A DNA stretch of 64,000 nucleotides. It comes from Sphingomonas carotinifaciens (GTDB lineage: Bacteria > Pseudomonadota > Alphaproteobacteria > Sphingomonadales > Sphingomonadaceae). Position numbers and translations under genes: made by a program. This document shows, one piece after another, positions 47,860 to 57,348 of the stretch. The stretch's first letter is position 1; each line of letters begins with the position of its first letter. The stretch covers positions 2,169,501 through 2,233,500 of the forward strand of contig NZ_WSUT01000005.1 in NCBI RefSeq assembly GCF_009789535.1, given 5' to 3'. The notes under the pieces were generated by a model. It did not search any database, had not been told where the DNA came from, and saw only the letters and a list, made by a program, of their open reading frames with translations.

Positions 47860-49569
47860 TTACTTCTGGCCGCGGGCCTTCAGTGCTTCACCCAGAATGT
47901 CGCCCAGCGACGCGCCCGAGTCGGACGAGCCGTACTGCGCCACAGCCTGCTTCTCTTCGGCGATCTGCATCGCCTTGACCGAGAAGGTCGGCTTCTTGGA
48001 GCGGTCGAAGCCGGTCACCATCGCGTCGAACTTCTGGCCGACCTGGAAGCGCTCGGGGCGCTGCTCGTCACGGTCGCGACCCAGATCGGTACGCTTGATG
48101 AAGCCGGTCGAACCATCGTCGCCCGCCTGCACTTCGAGGCCCGCGTCGCGGACTTCGAGAACGGTGACGGTGATGACCTGGTTCTTGCCAAGGCGGTCGC
48201 CGGCGGCTGCCGGGCTGCCGACGACGGGGCCGCCACGCTCGAGCTGCTTCATGCCGAGCGAGATGCGCTCCTTCTCCGGATCGATGTCGAGCACGATCGC
48301 CTGAACGCTCTCACCCTTGCGGTGCAGCGCCAGCGCGTCCTCACCAGAGACGCCCCAGGCGATGTCGGACATGTGGACCATGCCGTCGACATCGTTGTCC
48401 AGGCCGATGAACAGGCCGAACTCGGTCGCGTTCTTGACTTCGCCCTCGACGGTCGAGCCGATCGGGTGCGCGGCGGCGAACGCCTCCCACGGATTGGCCT
48501 GTGCCTGCTTCAGGCCCAGCGAGATGCGGCGCTTGTCCTGATCGACCTCAAGCACCACCACGTCCACTTCCTGCGAAGTCGACACGATCTTGCCCGGATG
48601 GACGTTCTTCTTGGTCCAGGACATTTCCGACACGTGGACCAGGCCCTCGATGCCCGGCTCCAGCTCGACGAACGCACCATATTCGGTGATGTTCGTGACG
48701 CGGCCCGACAGCTTGGCGCCGACCGGGTACTTCGCGCTCGCGCCGTCCCACGGATCGCTCTCGAGCTGCTTCATGCCCAACGAGATGCGCTGCGTGTCCT
48801 TGTTGATGCGGATGATCTGCACCTTCACCGTGTCGCCGATGTTGATCATCTCGGACGGGTGATTGACGCGCTTGTAGCTGAGGTCGGTGACGTGCAGCAG
48901 GCCGTCGATGCCGCCGAGATCAACGAACGCACCGTAATCGGTGATGTTCTTGACGACGCCCTCGATGATCTGACCCTCGGCGAGGCTCTGGATGAGGCCC
49001 GAACGCTGCTCGGCGCGGGTTTCTTCGAGAACGGCGCGACGCGACACGACGATGTTGCCGCGCTTGCGGTCCATCTTCAGGATCTGGAAGGGCTGCGGAA
49101 TGTCCATCAGCGGGGTGACGTCGCGCACGGGGCGGATGTCGACCTGGCTGCCGGGGAGGAAGGCCACCGCGCCGTTCAGGTCGACGGTGAAGCCGCCCTT
49201 CACGCGGCCGAAGATCACGCCCTCGACACGGGCCGACTTCGAGAATTCGAGTTCCAGCTTGTCCCATGCGGCTTCGCGGCGGGCGCGATCGCGGCTGAGC
49301 ATCGCTTCGCCATGCATGTTCTCGACGCGGTCGACATAGACTTCGACTTCGTCACCGACCTTCAGATCGGCCTTCTGGCCGGGGGCGGCGAACTCGCGGA
49401 GCGGCACGCGGCCTTCGGACTTCAAGCCGACGTCGATGACGGCGAGGTCGTTTTCGATCGCGGTCACGGTGCCGTGCACGACGCGACCCTCGAAGCTGTC
49501 GGCGCCGCCGAACATGTCATCGAGCATCGCCGCGAAATCGTCGCGGGTGGGCTGTACCTGGGTTGCCAT
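47860..49569 (-). CDS. rpsA: 30S ribosomal protein S1
   Basis: 569 residues with six S1 (OB-fold) RNA-binding domains. The repeats are easily seen, for example GRVTNITEYGAFVELEPGIE, VVKNITDYGAFVDLGGIDGL and GEVKNATEFGLFIGLDNDVD. It binds mRNA to the small subunit during initiation. In the conserved order aroA-cmk-rpsA-ihfB. No Shine-Dalgarno is evident before the ATG, as expected for S1 genes, which are usually autoregulated. Confidence 0.97.
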   Translation of the reverse strand: MATQVQPTRDDFAAMLDDMFGGADSFEGRVVHGTVTAIENDLAVIDVGLKSEGRVPLREFAAPGQKADLKVGDEVEVYVDRVENMHGEAMLSRDRARREAAWDKLELEFSKSARVEGVIFGRVKGGFTVDLNGAVAFLPGSQVDIRPVRDVTPLMDIPQPFQILKMDRKRGNIVVSRRAVLEETRAEQRSGLIQSLAEGQIIEGVVKNITDYGAFVDLGGIDGLLHVTDLSYKRVNHPSEMINIGDTVKVQIIRINKDTQRISLGMKQLESDPWDGASAKYPVGAKLSGRVTNITEYGAFVELEPGIEGLVHVSEMSWTKKNVHPGKIVSTSQEVDVVVLEVDQDKRRISLGLKQAQANPWEAFAAAHPIGSTVEGEVKNATEFGLFIGLDNDVDGMVHMSDIAWGVSGEDALALHRKGESVQAIVLDIDPEKERISLGMKQLERGGPVVGSPAAAGDRLGKNQVITVTVLEVRDAGLEVQAGDDGSTGFIKRTDLGRDRDEQRPERFQVGQKFDAMVTGFDRSKKPTFSVKAMQIAEEKQAVAQYGSSDSGASLGDILGEALKARGQK

Positions 49570-49600
49570 AAGGGTTTAACGTTCCTGGTTGGTCGTTTCC

Positions 49601-49631
49601 GGCCAAGCGGTTGGTTCCGCTGGTCTTGGCC
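49601..49631 (-). promoter_or_regulatory. Hairpin in the rpsA leader
   Basis: On the minus strand, an inner stem AGCGG/CCGCT with a 6-base loop and an outer stem GGCCA/TGGCC with a 5-base bulge on one side, about 30-60 bases before the rpsA start. Position and absence of a Shine-Dalgarno suggest a structured leader for autogenous control by S1. The rest of the 269-base gap to cmk holds no gene. Confidence 0.35.
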
Positions 49632-49838
49632 ACAAACTGCCGCGCCGGCCCCATGCCGATGCGGCATCCATACGGACCGTTTTCCCGCAAAGGCCCGCAC
49701 CGACGATCATTCGGTCATCAATGCGAAAATGGCGCGTGGGGCCATGCCCGACGCGCCTGCCTCCGCGAGTCCGAGCCCGCAGGATGCCATTGATATACGT
49801 CAAATCGGAACCCGGGGCAAGGTCGGCCCCGGCGTGGC

Positions 49839-50477
49839 TCAGGCGTCGGCGGCGCGGGCGGCGAGGCGGGCCTCGACCAGGGCGATGGCGCGGGCGACGG
49901 AGGCGTCGATCGTCAGGTTGCTGGTGTCGAGCGCGGCGGCGTCGGCGGCCTGGGTGAGGGGGGCGGTGGCGCGGGCGCTGTCGCGGGCGTCGCGGGCCCG
50001 GATGTCGGCAAGCACCTGGTCGAAGCTCGCCTCGCTGCCGCGGCCGGTAAGTTCGGCGTGGCGGCGGCGGGCGCGCACCTGGGGACTGGCCTTCACGAAC
50101 AGCTTGGCATCGGCGTCGGGCGCGATGACGGTGCCGATGTCGCGCCCGTCGAGGATCGCGCCACCGGGCTGATGCGCGAACCGCTTCTGCCGCTGGAGAA
50201 GGGCCGCGCGGACCAGCGGATGCGCCGACACGATCGAGGCGAGTTGCCCGGTTTCGTCATCGCGCAGGGACGGATCGGCCAGCGTCAGTTCGTCGAAGTC
50301 GCAGGCGGCGACCGCATCCGCCTCGCGCGAGGGGTCGAGATCGAGCCGGCGAACGGTGGCGGCGACCGCCCGGTAGAGCAGCCCGGTATCCAGATGTGGC
50401 AAGCCGAAATGGCGGGCGAGCGCCTTGGCGATCGTTCCCTTGCCGCTGGCGGCGGGTCCATCGACGGCAATGATCAT
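49839..50477 (-). CDS. cmk: Cytidylate kinase
   Basis: Phosphorylates CMP and dCMP with ATP. 212 residues; P-loop [16 protein letters not shown] at the N-terminus, then [12 protein letters not shown] and [15 protein letters not shown], all standard. Overlaps the aroA stop by 4 bases. Confidence 0.96.
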   Translation of the reverse strand: MIIAVDGPAASGKGTIAKALARHFGLPHLDTGLLYRAVAATVRRLDLDPSREADAVAACDFDELTLADPSLRDDETGQLASIVSAHPLVRAALLQRQKRFAHQPGGAILDGRDIGTVIAPDADAKLFVKASPQVRARRRHAELTGRGSEASFDQVLADIRARDARDSARATAPLTQAADAAALDTSNLTIDASVARAIALVEARLAARAADA

Positions 50478-51808
50478 GCGTCCGTTCCCATCAGGCGATC
50501 GAGGGTGGCGAAGAAGATCGGGTAGCTGGTGCCGACCGGGGCGGCATCGTCCAGCGTGATTGCCGCTCGCGCATGAAGCGCCGCGACCGTCATGCTCATC
50601 GCGATGCGGTGGTCGAGCCTGGTGGCGATGGTCGCGCCGCCGGGCAGGGGATCGCCGCCCGATCCGTCGACAGCAAGGCCATCCTCGAACTCGCGCGTGG
50701 TGACCCCGCAGGCGTTCAGGGCGGCGGCCATGGTGGCGATGCGGTCCGACTCCTTGACGCGCAGTTCGTGTGCGCCGCGCGCCACGGTGGTGCCGGTCGC
50801 AAAGGCGGCGGCGACGAACAGCACGGGATATTCGTCGATCATGCTCGGCGTCAGTTCGGGCGGCACCTCGATCGCGGTCAGGCTCGCATGGCGGACGCGC
50901 AGATCGGCCACCGGCTCGCCGCCGACGGTGCGCGGCGCGATCTCGGTGATGTCGGCGCCCATCATCCTCAGCGCGGTGATGATACCGGTGCGCGTCGGGT
51001 TCATGCCGACATTGGTGATGGTGATGTCCGATCCCGGCACGACCGAGCCAGCGACGAGCCAGAATGCGGCGGACGAGGGATCGCCCGGGACGGTGATCGC
51101 CTGCGGACGCAGTTCCGCCTGCCCGCGGATCGCGATGCGCTTGCCCTCCGGCATATCCTCCACGGTCAGGTCCGCGCCGAAGCCGCGCAGCATGCGCTCG
51201 CTATGATCGCGCGTCGCGATCGGCTCGATCACTTCGGTCACGCCGGGCGTGTTGAGCCCGGCGAGCAGGATCGCCGACTTCACCTGGGCGGAGGCGACGG
51301 GCAGCGTGTAGCGGATCGGCACCGCCGGTGCGATCCCGCGCACCATCAGCGGCAGGCGCCCGCCGGGCGTGTCCGAGAAGCTGGCGCCCATCGCGGCCAG
51401 CGGCTCGATCACCCGGCCCATCGGGCGTGCGGAGAGCGAAGCGTCGCCAACAAAGGTGGCGGTGATCGGATGGGAGGCGACCAGTCCCATCAGCAGCCGG
51501 GTCGAGGTGCCGGAATTGCCCATGTCGAGCGCGCCCGCCGGCTGGAGCAGCCCGCCGACGCCGACGCCGTGGATACGCCAGGTGCCGCTGTCCTCGCGCA
51601 CGATGTCCGCCCCCATCGCCCGCATCGCGGCGGCGGTGGCGAGCACATCCTCGCCCTCCAGCAGGCCGTCGACGCGGCTTTCACCGATCGCCAGCGCGGA
51701 GAGCATGAGCGAGCGATGGCTGATCGACTTGTCGCCGGGCACCGCGACGGTGCCGTTCAAGGGGCCGCGGGATGCGATCGTGCGGGGTTGCGAAGAAGAA
51801 TGCGCCAT
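50474..51808 (-). CDS. aroA: 3-phosphoshikimate 1-carboxyvinyltransferase (EPSP synthase)
   Basis: Sixth step of the shikimate pathway: shikimate-3-phosphate + PEP to EPSP. 444 residues from ATG 51808; the open frame extends upstream without homology. Substrate-binding motifs: [30 protein letters not shown] and [16 protein letters not shown]. The glycine and alanine residues of the PEP site can be read from GNSGTSTR. Divergent from the TIGR02300 gene by 100 bases. Confidence 0.96.
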   Translation of the reverse strand: MAHSSSQPRTIASRGPLNGTVAVPGDKSISHRSLMLSALAIGESRVDGLLEGEDVLATAAAMRAMGADIVREDSGTWRIHGVGVGGLLQPAGALDMGNSGTSTRLLMGLVASHPITATFVGDASLSARPMGRVIEPLAAMGASFSDTPGGRLPLMVRGIAPAVPIRYTLPVASAQVKSAILLAGLNTPGVTEVIEPIATRDHSERMLRGFGADLTVEDMPEGKRIAIRGQAELRPQAITVPGDPSSAAFWLVAGSVVPGSDITITNVGMNPTRTGIITALRMMGADITEIAPRTVGGEPVADLRVRHASLTAIEVPPELTPSMIDEYPVLFVAAAFATGTTVARGAHELRVKESDRIATMAAALNACGVTTREFEDGLAVDGSGGDPLPGGATIATRLDHRIAMSMTVAALHARAAITLDDAAPVGTSYPIFFATLDRLMGTDA

Positions 51809-51908
51809 GGGCGCGGGCTTTTGACAGCCGCCTTGCGCTATGGCAAGGCGCGCACCAGTTCGTGGGGGAACCTCCCGCGAAATCCCAATCCGAAAGGTGT
51901 TGAACGGC

Positions 51909-52226
51909 ATGATCAAGCCGGAATGGGGCACGAAGCGTACGTGCCCGAAATGCGCGACGCGTTTCTACGACCTCGAAAAGGACGATCCCGTCACCTGCAT
52001 CAACTGCGGTACGCAGTGGGAGCCGGAACCGATCCTGAAGTCCAAGCAGCCGCTGCCCTTCGAGCAGGCCAAGCCCGATGCCAAGCCCGATTCCGATCTG
52101 GGCGGGGACGACGAGGATCTGGACATCACCGGTGAGGACGAAGAGCCCTCGGCCGACGACGAGGTCGATCTGGGCGGTGACGACGATCTGGGCGTCGAGG
52201 CGTCCAAGGAAGACGACGAGCATTGA
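51909..52226 (+). CDS. TIGR02300 family (FYDLN acid) protein
   Basis: 105-residue alphaproteobacterial protein of unknown function. The name-giving motif is present (TRFYDLEKDDP) between two CxxC pairs (CPKC and CINC), probably a zinc ribbon, followed by a strongly acidic tail (many DDE, GEDEE). ATG 51909 is preferred for the AAAGGTG nine bases upstream and because the family starts MIKPEWG. Usually found near aroA-cmk, as here. Confidence 0.9.
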   Translation: MIKPEWGTKRTCPKCATRFYDLEKDDPVTCINCGTQWEPEPILKSKQPLPFEQAKPDAKPDSDLGGDDEDLDITGEDEEPSADDEVDLGGDDDLGVEASKEDDEH

Positions 52227-52266
52227 TCGACCGATATCGCGGTTGATCCGCGATAATTGTGGATAA

Positions 52267-52299
52267 CTTGGCAGGCGCCCCGAAAGGGCGCTTGCCAAG
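52267..52299 (+). terminator. Hairpin after the TIGR02300 gene
   Basis: 14-bp stem with one wobble pair (CTTGGCAGGCGCCC / GGGCGCTTGCCAAG) and loop CGAAA, 40 bases after the stop. No T run follows, so it is a weaker or Rho-assisted terminator, or an RNA-stabilising element. Confidence 0.55.
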
Positions 52300-52340
52300 A
52301 TCGGGCGGCCCCGCTACTGGGCTGCCTCCCGGACGGATAA

Positions 52341-52416
52341 GGGGCCGTAGCTCAGCTGGGAGAGCGTCGCAATGGCATTGCGAAGGTCAGGGGTTCGATC
52401 CCCCTCGGCTCCACCA
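52341..52416 (+). tRNA. tRNA-Ala (GGC), copy 1
   Basis: 76 bases with encoded CCA. Acceptor GGGGCCG/CGGCTCC, anticodon stem TCGCA/TGCGA around loop ATGGCAT, anticodon GGC. Confidence 0.96.
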
Positions 52417-52460
52417 TCCCGACCGTCCGACCATATCTTCGCGTGGTTCCGCGCGAAACC

Positions 52461-52536
52461 GGGGCCGTAGCTCAGCTGGGAGAGCGTCGCAATGGCATTG
52501 CGAAGGTCAGGGGTTCGATCCCCCTCGGCTCCACCA
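52461..52536 (+). tRNA. tRNA-Ala (GGC), copy 2
   Basis: Identical over all 76 bases to the copy 44 bases upstream, with CCA encoded. The spacer sequences differ, so only the tRNA itself was duplicated or kept the same by gene conversion. Confidence 0.96.
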
Positions 52537-52693
52537 TTCCAATCCTGACCCGATCCGGCACGCGACGACCCATGGCGGTGATGCCGCACGGCGGCTGTCG
52601 CGCCGCAATGCGTGCAAGTTGCTGCAATACCCCGACAATTATTCTCGTCGAAATGGTTGCGCAGCATGACCCGATGGGATTATCCGCACATCC

Positions 52694-53812
52694 ATGGCTG
52701 GACCTGTGTGGAACGACACCACCGCTACGCCGATTGACGATGCAGCGATCGACCCTTCGCTTCCGCGGCGATATCTGACGCTGATCGCAGAGGTGACCGA
52801 CCGATTGATGGGCGCGGACGATCCCGCCCGGATGATCGACGAACTTTTCGAGCTGATCCGTACCGAATTGCGACTGGACGTCTTCTTCAACTATCGGTTG
52901 GAGGGCGATCGCCTGGTCCTGGAGGCGCATGGCGGGCTGACGGCGCAGGAGGCCGATCACGGCCGCGAACTGGCCTTGGGGCAGGCGGTGTGCGGCTGTG
53001 CGGCCAGCACGCGGAAGGCCATTCACGCGGTCGGCGTGCAGCGGTCGAGCGACTCGCTCTATGACTTCGTGCGCGACCTGGGACTGGACGCTTATGCCTG
53101 TGCGCCGCTCATCCATGGCAGCGACCTGCTGGGCACGCTGGGCTTCGGCCGGCGCTGGGCGGATCGGTTCACCGAGGACGAACTGCGGTTCCTCCACACG
53201 ATCTGCCACTATGTCGCCTTGGCCAAGCATCGCCTGCGCATCGAGGAAGCGTTGCGGGCCGGTATCGAGACGCAGGCGCGGTTGCTGGAGGAGTTGAACC
53301 ACCGGGTGCGCAATGCGCTTCAGGTGGCGATCGGGCTGGTGGCGGTCGATGCACGCGCCCAGGCCGACCAGCCGGCGCGGGCGGCGCTCGACCGGGCGAC
53401 CGAGCGGTTGCAGGTGCTGGCAAGCGCCCATCGCCCGCTCTACGACACGGTCGGGCTGGGCGAGGTCGATCTGGCGGCGCTGTTTACCGGGGTTTTCCAG
53501 CAGGTGCATGGCGCGGAGGCGGGCATTTCGGTGGCCGGGCGGTTCGAGGCGCCGGTGGAACAGGCCGCGGCGGCGGCGCTGCTTTTCCACGCGCTGTTGA
53601 AGCGGCATGGCGACAAACCACGGATAAGCGTCGGCCCCAGCGGGAACGAAGCCATGCGCCTGTCGTTTGACGGCGCTATGTGGGGGCTAGATACCTTGTC
53701 CGGTGCGGACGACCGGATGTTCGCCGGCTTGCGGCATCAGGTGCGCGCCGACGTTCATGCCGAAGGTGACGACCGGCTGGTCGTCGTGATGCCCTATGCC
53801 GATCGCGGCTGA
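52694..53812 (+). CDS. GAF-domain HWE/HisKA_2 histidine kinase with degenerate ATPase region
   Basis: 372 residues: GAF domain (about 30-180), then the dimerisation/phosphoacceptor helix with His203 (LEELNHRVRNALQV). In the C-terminal part the expected N-box (HELxTNAxKHG) reads AAALLFHALLKRHGDKP, with the key Glu and Asn missing, and no DxGxG G-box is seen. It may thus act as a phosphotransfer or phosphatase protein rather than a kinase. The receiver protein gene follows directly, so the two probably exchange phosphate. Confidence 0.82.
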   Translation: MAGPVWNDTTATPIDDAAIDPSLPRRYLTLIAEVTDRLMGADDPARMIDELFELIRTELRLDVFFNYRLEGDRLVLEAHGGLTAQEADHGRELALGQAVCGCAASTRKAIHAVGVQRSSDSLYDFVRDLGLDAYACAPLIHGSDLLGTLGFGRRWADRFTEDELRFLHTICHYVALAKHRLRIEEALRAGIETQARLLEELNHRVRNALQVAIGLVAVDARAQADQPARAALDRATERLQVLASAHRPLYDTVGLGEVDLAALFTGVFQQVHGAEAGISVAGRFEAPVEQAAAAALLFHALLKRHGDKPRISVGPSGNEAMRLSFDGAMWGLDTLSGADDRMFAGLRHQVRADVHAEGDDRLVVVMPYADRG

Positions 53813-53816
53813 TCTG

Positions 53817-54242
53817 ATGACCGACACGCGGACGCTCGACCTGTTGGTGATCGAAGACGAGGCGCTGGTCGCGATGCTGGTCGAGGATGCGTTGACGCTG
53901 CACGGGCACCGGGTGGTCGGCATCGCCGATACCGTTGCCAGCGCGCTCGACCTGGCGGAGCAGGACCGGCCCGATCTGGTGGTGTGCGACGTGAAGCTGG
54001 CCGATGGCGACAGCGGGATTACGGCGGCCACGGCGCTGGCCGATCGGGGCGTGCCGTGCATATTCCTCAGCGGCAATTGTCCGGCGGATGGGGGCCATCC
54101 GCTGATCATCGGCTGCGTCGCCAAGCCGTTCCATACCGGCAGCCTGGGCGCGGCCGTGCAGGCCGCCTACGCCATCGCACGGGGTGAGACGCCGGAACAG
54201 GTGCCCGCCGCCTTGCGGCTTTATCGCGAACTTCCCGCCTGA
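53817..54242 (+). CDS. Single-domain response regulator (receiver)
   Basis: 141 residues: receiver domain only, acidic residues VIEDEALVAML, phosphoacceptor Asp58 (VVCDVKLADG), Thr/Ser region FLSGNC and Lys in VAKPFHTG. Similar to receivers that pair with HWE kinases. ATG 53817 is 4 bases after the kinase stop; an ATG at 53796 would overlap it. The 3' end overlaps the convergent kinase gene by 22 bases. No output domain, so it may relay phosphate or bind a partner. Confidence 0.87.
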   Translation: MTDTRTLDLLVIEDEALVAMLVEDALTLHGHRVVGIADTVASALDLAEQDRPDLVVCDVKLADGDSGITAATALADRGVPCIFLSGNCPADGGHPLIIGCVAKPFHTGSLGAAVQAAYAIARGETPEQVPAALRLYRELPA

Positions 54243-55519
54243 GCGCCCTGCGGCAGGGGAATGGTGATCGTGCAGGAAAGGCCGCGCGCATGCAGGTCCA
54301 GCGTGCATTCGGCCTGCAACTCATAGGGTAGCAGCTCCTCGATCAGTTCGGTGCCGAACCCCGGCGGTCCGGGCGGGGGCAGGGGGTCGATCACGCTTTC
54401 CTGCCAGTGCAGCGTCAGCATCTCGCCGGCGGTCCAGCGCACCGACAACCGCCCGCCGTCCTGTCCCATCGCGCCGAACTTTACTGCATTGGTGGTCAGT
54501 TCATGGATGGCGAGGCCGAGGCGTTCCGCGATCCGCGGCGGCAGGCAGACCCTGGGACCGCTGACGCTGACCCGGTCGCCGGGTTGCACGCGCAGTTCGT
54601 CGTCGACGATCGCGTGCAGGTCGATGGCGTCGTCGGTGCCATAGGTCATCAGCGCCTGGATACGGGTAAAGGCGTTCAGGCGCCCGTCCAGATGATCCCA
54701 GGCCTCGCCGTCGCTGCTGCGCGTCCGCCGCGCGATCGAGCGGACGACGGCCAGCATGTTGCGGACGTGATGCTGATGATCGACGCGGGGTTGCGGCGTC
54801 GCGATGGTGGTCGCGTGCGTCGGCGATGTTCCCCAGCATGGTGCGGGGACCAGTGCGACCAAAGGCTCAGGATCGCCGGCAACCGGACAGGCGAACAGGC
54901 GGAAGGGTTGTGGCCAGCCTTCCACCATCACGGTCAGCGGATTGCGCATGCCCATCTGGAGGAAGCGGGGCGATACGCCGGACAGCGGCGTTCCCGGCCA
55001 GACGGCCAGACCGGTGCGGCGGCAGAAGGCGGCATTGACCTCGCGCACCACCGGGATGCCGTCGACGCCGTAACCGACCACGCAGCGGGGATCGTCGCCA
55101 TCCGCGACCCCCTCGACCAGCCGGACGATGAGCGCGGTAGCGGCCGGCGTGAAGCTGTCCGCGAACAGCCAGACCGTTTGCGACGTGGCCCCAGGCGAAA
55201 CCACCAATAAGGCGCGGTCGATCGAACCCTCGGGCCGGAAAGCTGCCGGTTCCGCCGCTTCGGCGGCCAGTAGTCCGCATCGGTCGGGCAGGCGCGGCGG
55301 GGTGACGCCGTCCGCCGGGCGCCATGGGCCGGCATGGGCGATCCACCCCGGCTCAGGTCTGTCCGCCGCCACCGCAACCGACTCCGCCAGTCCCGACCGG
55401 GCGATCTGATCGACCAGCACCTGCCAGAGATCCGCGCCCTCCGCCTCGGCACGCGCCAGCACGCGCCATGTCCTGGCTTCGGGGGATGGACCGGGCTGGA
55501 GGCGCAGCGTTTCAGTCAT
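54221..55519 (-). CDS. HWE-family sensor histidine kinase
   Basis: 432 residues, soluble. N-terminal region (1-130) of unknown fold, a PAS-like domain (about 140-220), then the HWE core: phosphoacceptor His251 (HQHHVRNMLAVVRSIA), N-box LAIHELTTNAVKFGAMG with intact Glu and Asn, and a short G-box (PPGFGTELIEELL). Its intact ATPase contrasts with the neighbouring degenerate kinase. Overlaps the Crp/Fnr gene by 8 bases, so the two are one transcript. Confidence 0.88.
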   Translation of the reverse strand: MTETLRLQPGPSPEARTWRVLARAEAEGADLWQVLVDQIARSGLAESVAVAADRPEPGWIAHAGPWRPADGVTPPRLPDRCGLLAAEAAEPAAFRPEGSIDRALLVVSPGATSQTVWLFADSFTPAATALIVRLVEGVADGDDPRCVVGYGVDGIPVVREVNAAFCRRTGLAVWPGTPLSGVSPRFLQMGMRNPLTVMVEGWPQPFRLFACPVAGDPEPLVALVPAPCWGTSPTHATTIATPQPRVDHQHHVRNMLAVVRSIARRTRSSDGEAWDHLDGRLNAFTRIQALMTYGTDDAIDLHAIVDDELRVQPGDRVSVSGPRVCLPPRIAERLGLAIHELTTNAVKFGAMGQDGGRLSVRWTAGEMLTLHWQESVIDPLPPPGPPGFGTELIEELLPYELQAECTLDLHARGLSCTITIPLPQGAQAGSSR

Positions 55520-56249
55520 TGGCGTCCAGATGCGCTCCTTCGCGGTCGAGATGGAGGTAGTTCTGGTTGAAGAGAGCCAGTTGGCACAAGGCCCCGAGGT
55601 CCGGTATCTCCACCTGCTTGCCCTTCCAGTGGACGAGGCCGCGCCCGCGCAGTTCCTGCAAGGTGCGGTTGACGTGGACGGAGGTCATGCCGGTCGCTTC
55701 TGCCAGGTCGTTCTGGGTAATCGGGCAGAAGAAGCTGGTGTCGTCGTTCAGGCCGACGCCGCGGATGCGGAAAAAGAGTTCGCAGATCAGGTGCGAGATC
55801 CGCTCCAGCGCGTTGCGCTGGCCGAGATTGACCGTCCATTCGCGCTGGATCGCGGCGGCGACGAGCGAATCCCACCACAGCGCCTGCACGATGCGCGGGC
55901 GCTCGGTCACCTGTTCGAAGGTATCGCGCGGGATTTCGCAGAAGGTCAGCGGGGTGAGCGCGGCGATGGAATGGTCCATCTCGCGCAGCAGATAGATGTT
56001 CAGGTCGCACAGGTCGCCGGGCAGGAAGAACGAGATGATCTGCCGCCGGCCATCCTCCAGCATCTTGTAGCGGAACGCCCAGCCATCGAGCATCAGGTTG
56101 ATCGCGCGTGGTTTTTCGCCTTCGCGAACCAGGTCGCGACGGGCCGAGAGCCGGCGGATGCCGGTGCTGGCCAATTCGTCGAGTATCGTGCGGTCCGAGC
56201 CGGACAGTCGCGTGAACTGTTCCAGCTTCCGGATCAGTGGGTTATTCAT
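55512..56249 (-). CDS. Crp/Fnr family transcriptional regulator
   Basis: 245 residues. Cyclic-nucleotide-binding-like domain (about 15-130, FFLPGDLCDLNIYLLREMDH) and C-terminal winged helix (TQNDLAEATGMTSVHVNRTLQEL). The cysteines for an FNR iron-sulfur cluster are absent. Start ATG 56249 has GAAGGG eight bases upstream; a GTG 15 bases earlier lacks one. First gene of the Crp-HWE kinase transcript. Confidence 0.9.
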   Translation of the reverse strand: MNNPLIRKLEQFTRLSGSDRTILDELASTGIRRLSARRDLVREGEKPRAINLMLDGWAFRYKMLEDGRRQIISFFLPGDLCDLNIYLLREMDHSIAALTPLTFCEIPRDTFEQVTERPRIVQALWWDSLVAAAIQREWTVNLGQRNALERISHLICELFFRIRGVGLNDDTSFFCPITQNDLAEATGMTSVHVNRTLQELRGRGLVHWKGKQVEIPDLGALCQLALFNQNYLHLDREGAHLDAND

Positions 56250-56331
56250 GGTGGGTCCCTTCACGATCGATCATGAAGGGCACAGAAACTGCCGCTCGTA
56301 CATAGGTTAATGGCTTGGGAATGAACTGAAA

Positions 56332-56360
56332 TGCGCGGCCCCGATGATGGGGGCCGCGCA
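56332..56360 (-). terminator. Terminator-like hairpin after the Mn catalase gene
   Basis: 11-bp perfect stem (TGCGCGGCCCC / GGGGCCGCGCA) with a 7-base loop, starting six bases after the catalase stop. The T stretch on the minus strand is short and interrupted. Confidence 0.65.
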
Positions 56361-56365
56361 CAACC

Positions 56366-57220
56366 TCACCCGATCTGCTGGCTTTGCGCCGCGCTGTCGG
56401 GGCGGGCGGGGCCGAGGATGGGCTCCTCGCCCAGCGGCTTGTTCTGGAACACGGTGAAGTCGCCGCGACCATCGATGGTCGGGCCACTGGTCCAGCGTCC
56501 CTCCGGCACCGATCCGTCGGCGGCGGTGGCGTAGAAGTTGTAGTTGTTCGCCTGATCCTCCATCTCCTGCGGGAAGGAGTTGGGGACCGGCAGGTTGGCC
56601 GACGGGCCGCCCAGTTCCTCCAGCACCGCCAGCCACTGCTGCTGGTGCATGGTGTCGCGCGCGATCATGTAGTGGAGCATCTTCTTCATGCCCTCGTCAT
56701 GCGCGGCGTTGAACAGGCGCACTGCCAGCACGCGCCCGGTGCTTTCCGCCGCCACGTTGCAATACATGTCGGCGGCGATGTTGCCGCTGGCATAGATGTG
56801 GCTCATGTTGAAGGGCACGCCGTCGGAGTCCACCGGCATCGCGGCAAGACCGGTCGACAGCAGGTTCTTGTGGATCATGCCCTCGATCGCGTGGCGGCCG
56901 TTGCCGCCGCCCATCACCGCGCCCACGATGCCGTCGGCGGCACCCTCTTCCTGCAGCGAGGCGGGCGCCTTGTCGAGGTTGAGCGCGACCGCGGTCGCCA
57001 GCATCTCGATATGGCCGATCTCCTCGGTCGCGGTGTGGAGCAGCATGTCGCGATATTTCGGCGTCGGTGCCCGGTTGCCCCAGGCCTGGAAGAAATACTG
57101 CATGCACACGCGGATCTCGCCCTCCACGCCACCGATCGCCTGTTGCAGCATGCGCGCAAAGGCGGGATCGGGCTTGTCGACGGTGACCGGATACTGAAGC
57201 CGCTTGTCGTGATAATACAT
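56366..57220 (-). CDS. Manganese catalase (ferritin-like)
   Basis: Non-haem, di-manganese enzyme that dismutates hydrogen peroxide. 284 residues from ATG 57220 (GGAGG seven bases upstream). Metal ligands in the four-helix bundle: Glu35 (GVEGEIRVCMQ), Glu67 and His70 (ATEEIGHIEML), then VAAESTGRVLAV and AAHDEGMKKMLHY. The C-terminal tail (about 230-284) is typical of the family. Lies beside Crp/Fnr and several histidine kinases, suggesting stress control. Confidence 0.94.
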   Translation of the reverse strand: MYYHDKRLQYPVTVDKPDPAFARMLQQAIGGVEGEIRVCMQYFFQAWGNRAPTPKYRDMLLHTATEEIGHIEMLATAVALNLDKAPASLQEEGAADGIVGAVMGGGNGRHAIEGMIHKNLLSTGLAAMPVDSDGVPFNMSHIYASGNIAADMYCNVAAESTGRVLAVRLFNAAHDEGMKKMLHYMIARDTMHQQQWLAVLEELGGPSANLPVPNSFPQEMEDQANNYNFYATAADGSVPEGRWTSGPTIDGRGDFTVFQNKPLGEEPILGPARPDSAAQSQQIG

Positions 57221-57348
57221 GAATGGTCCTCCGCAACGTTTCACACGTCCGTGCGAAGGATAAACCGTCCACGCCAAGCGAAGTCGCAGCGCGGCTGCGT
57301 TATTTATCAGTAACGTAGGTCATTGATCTAAGATGATGTGGAAGATGT

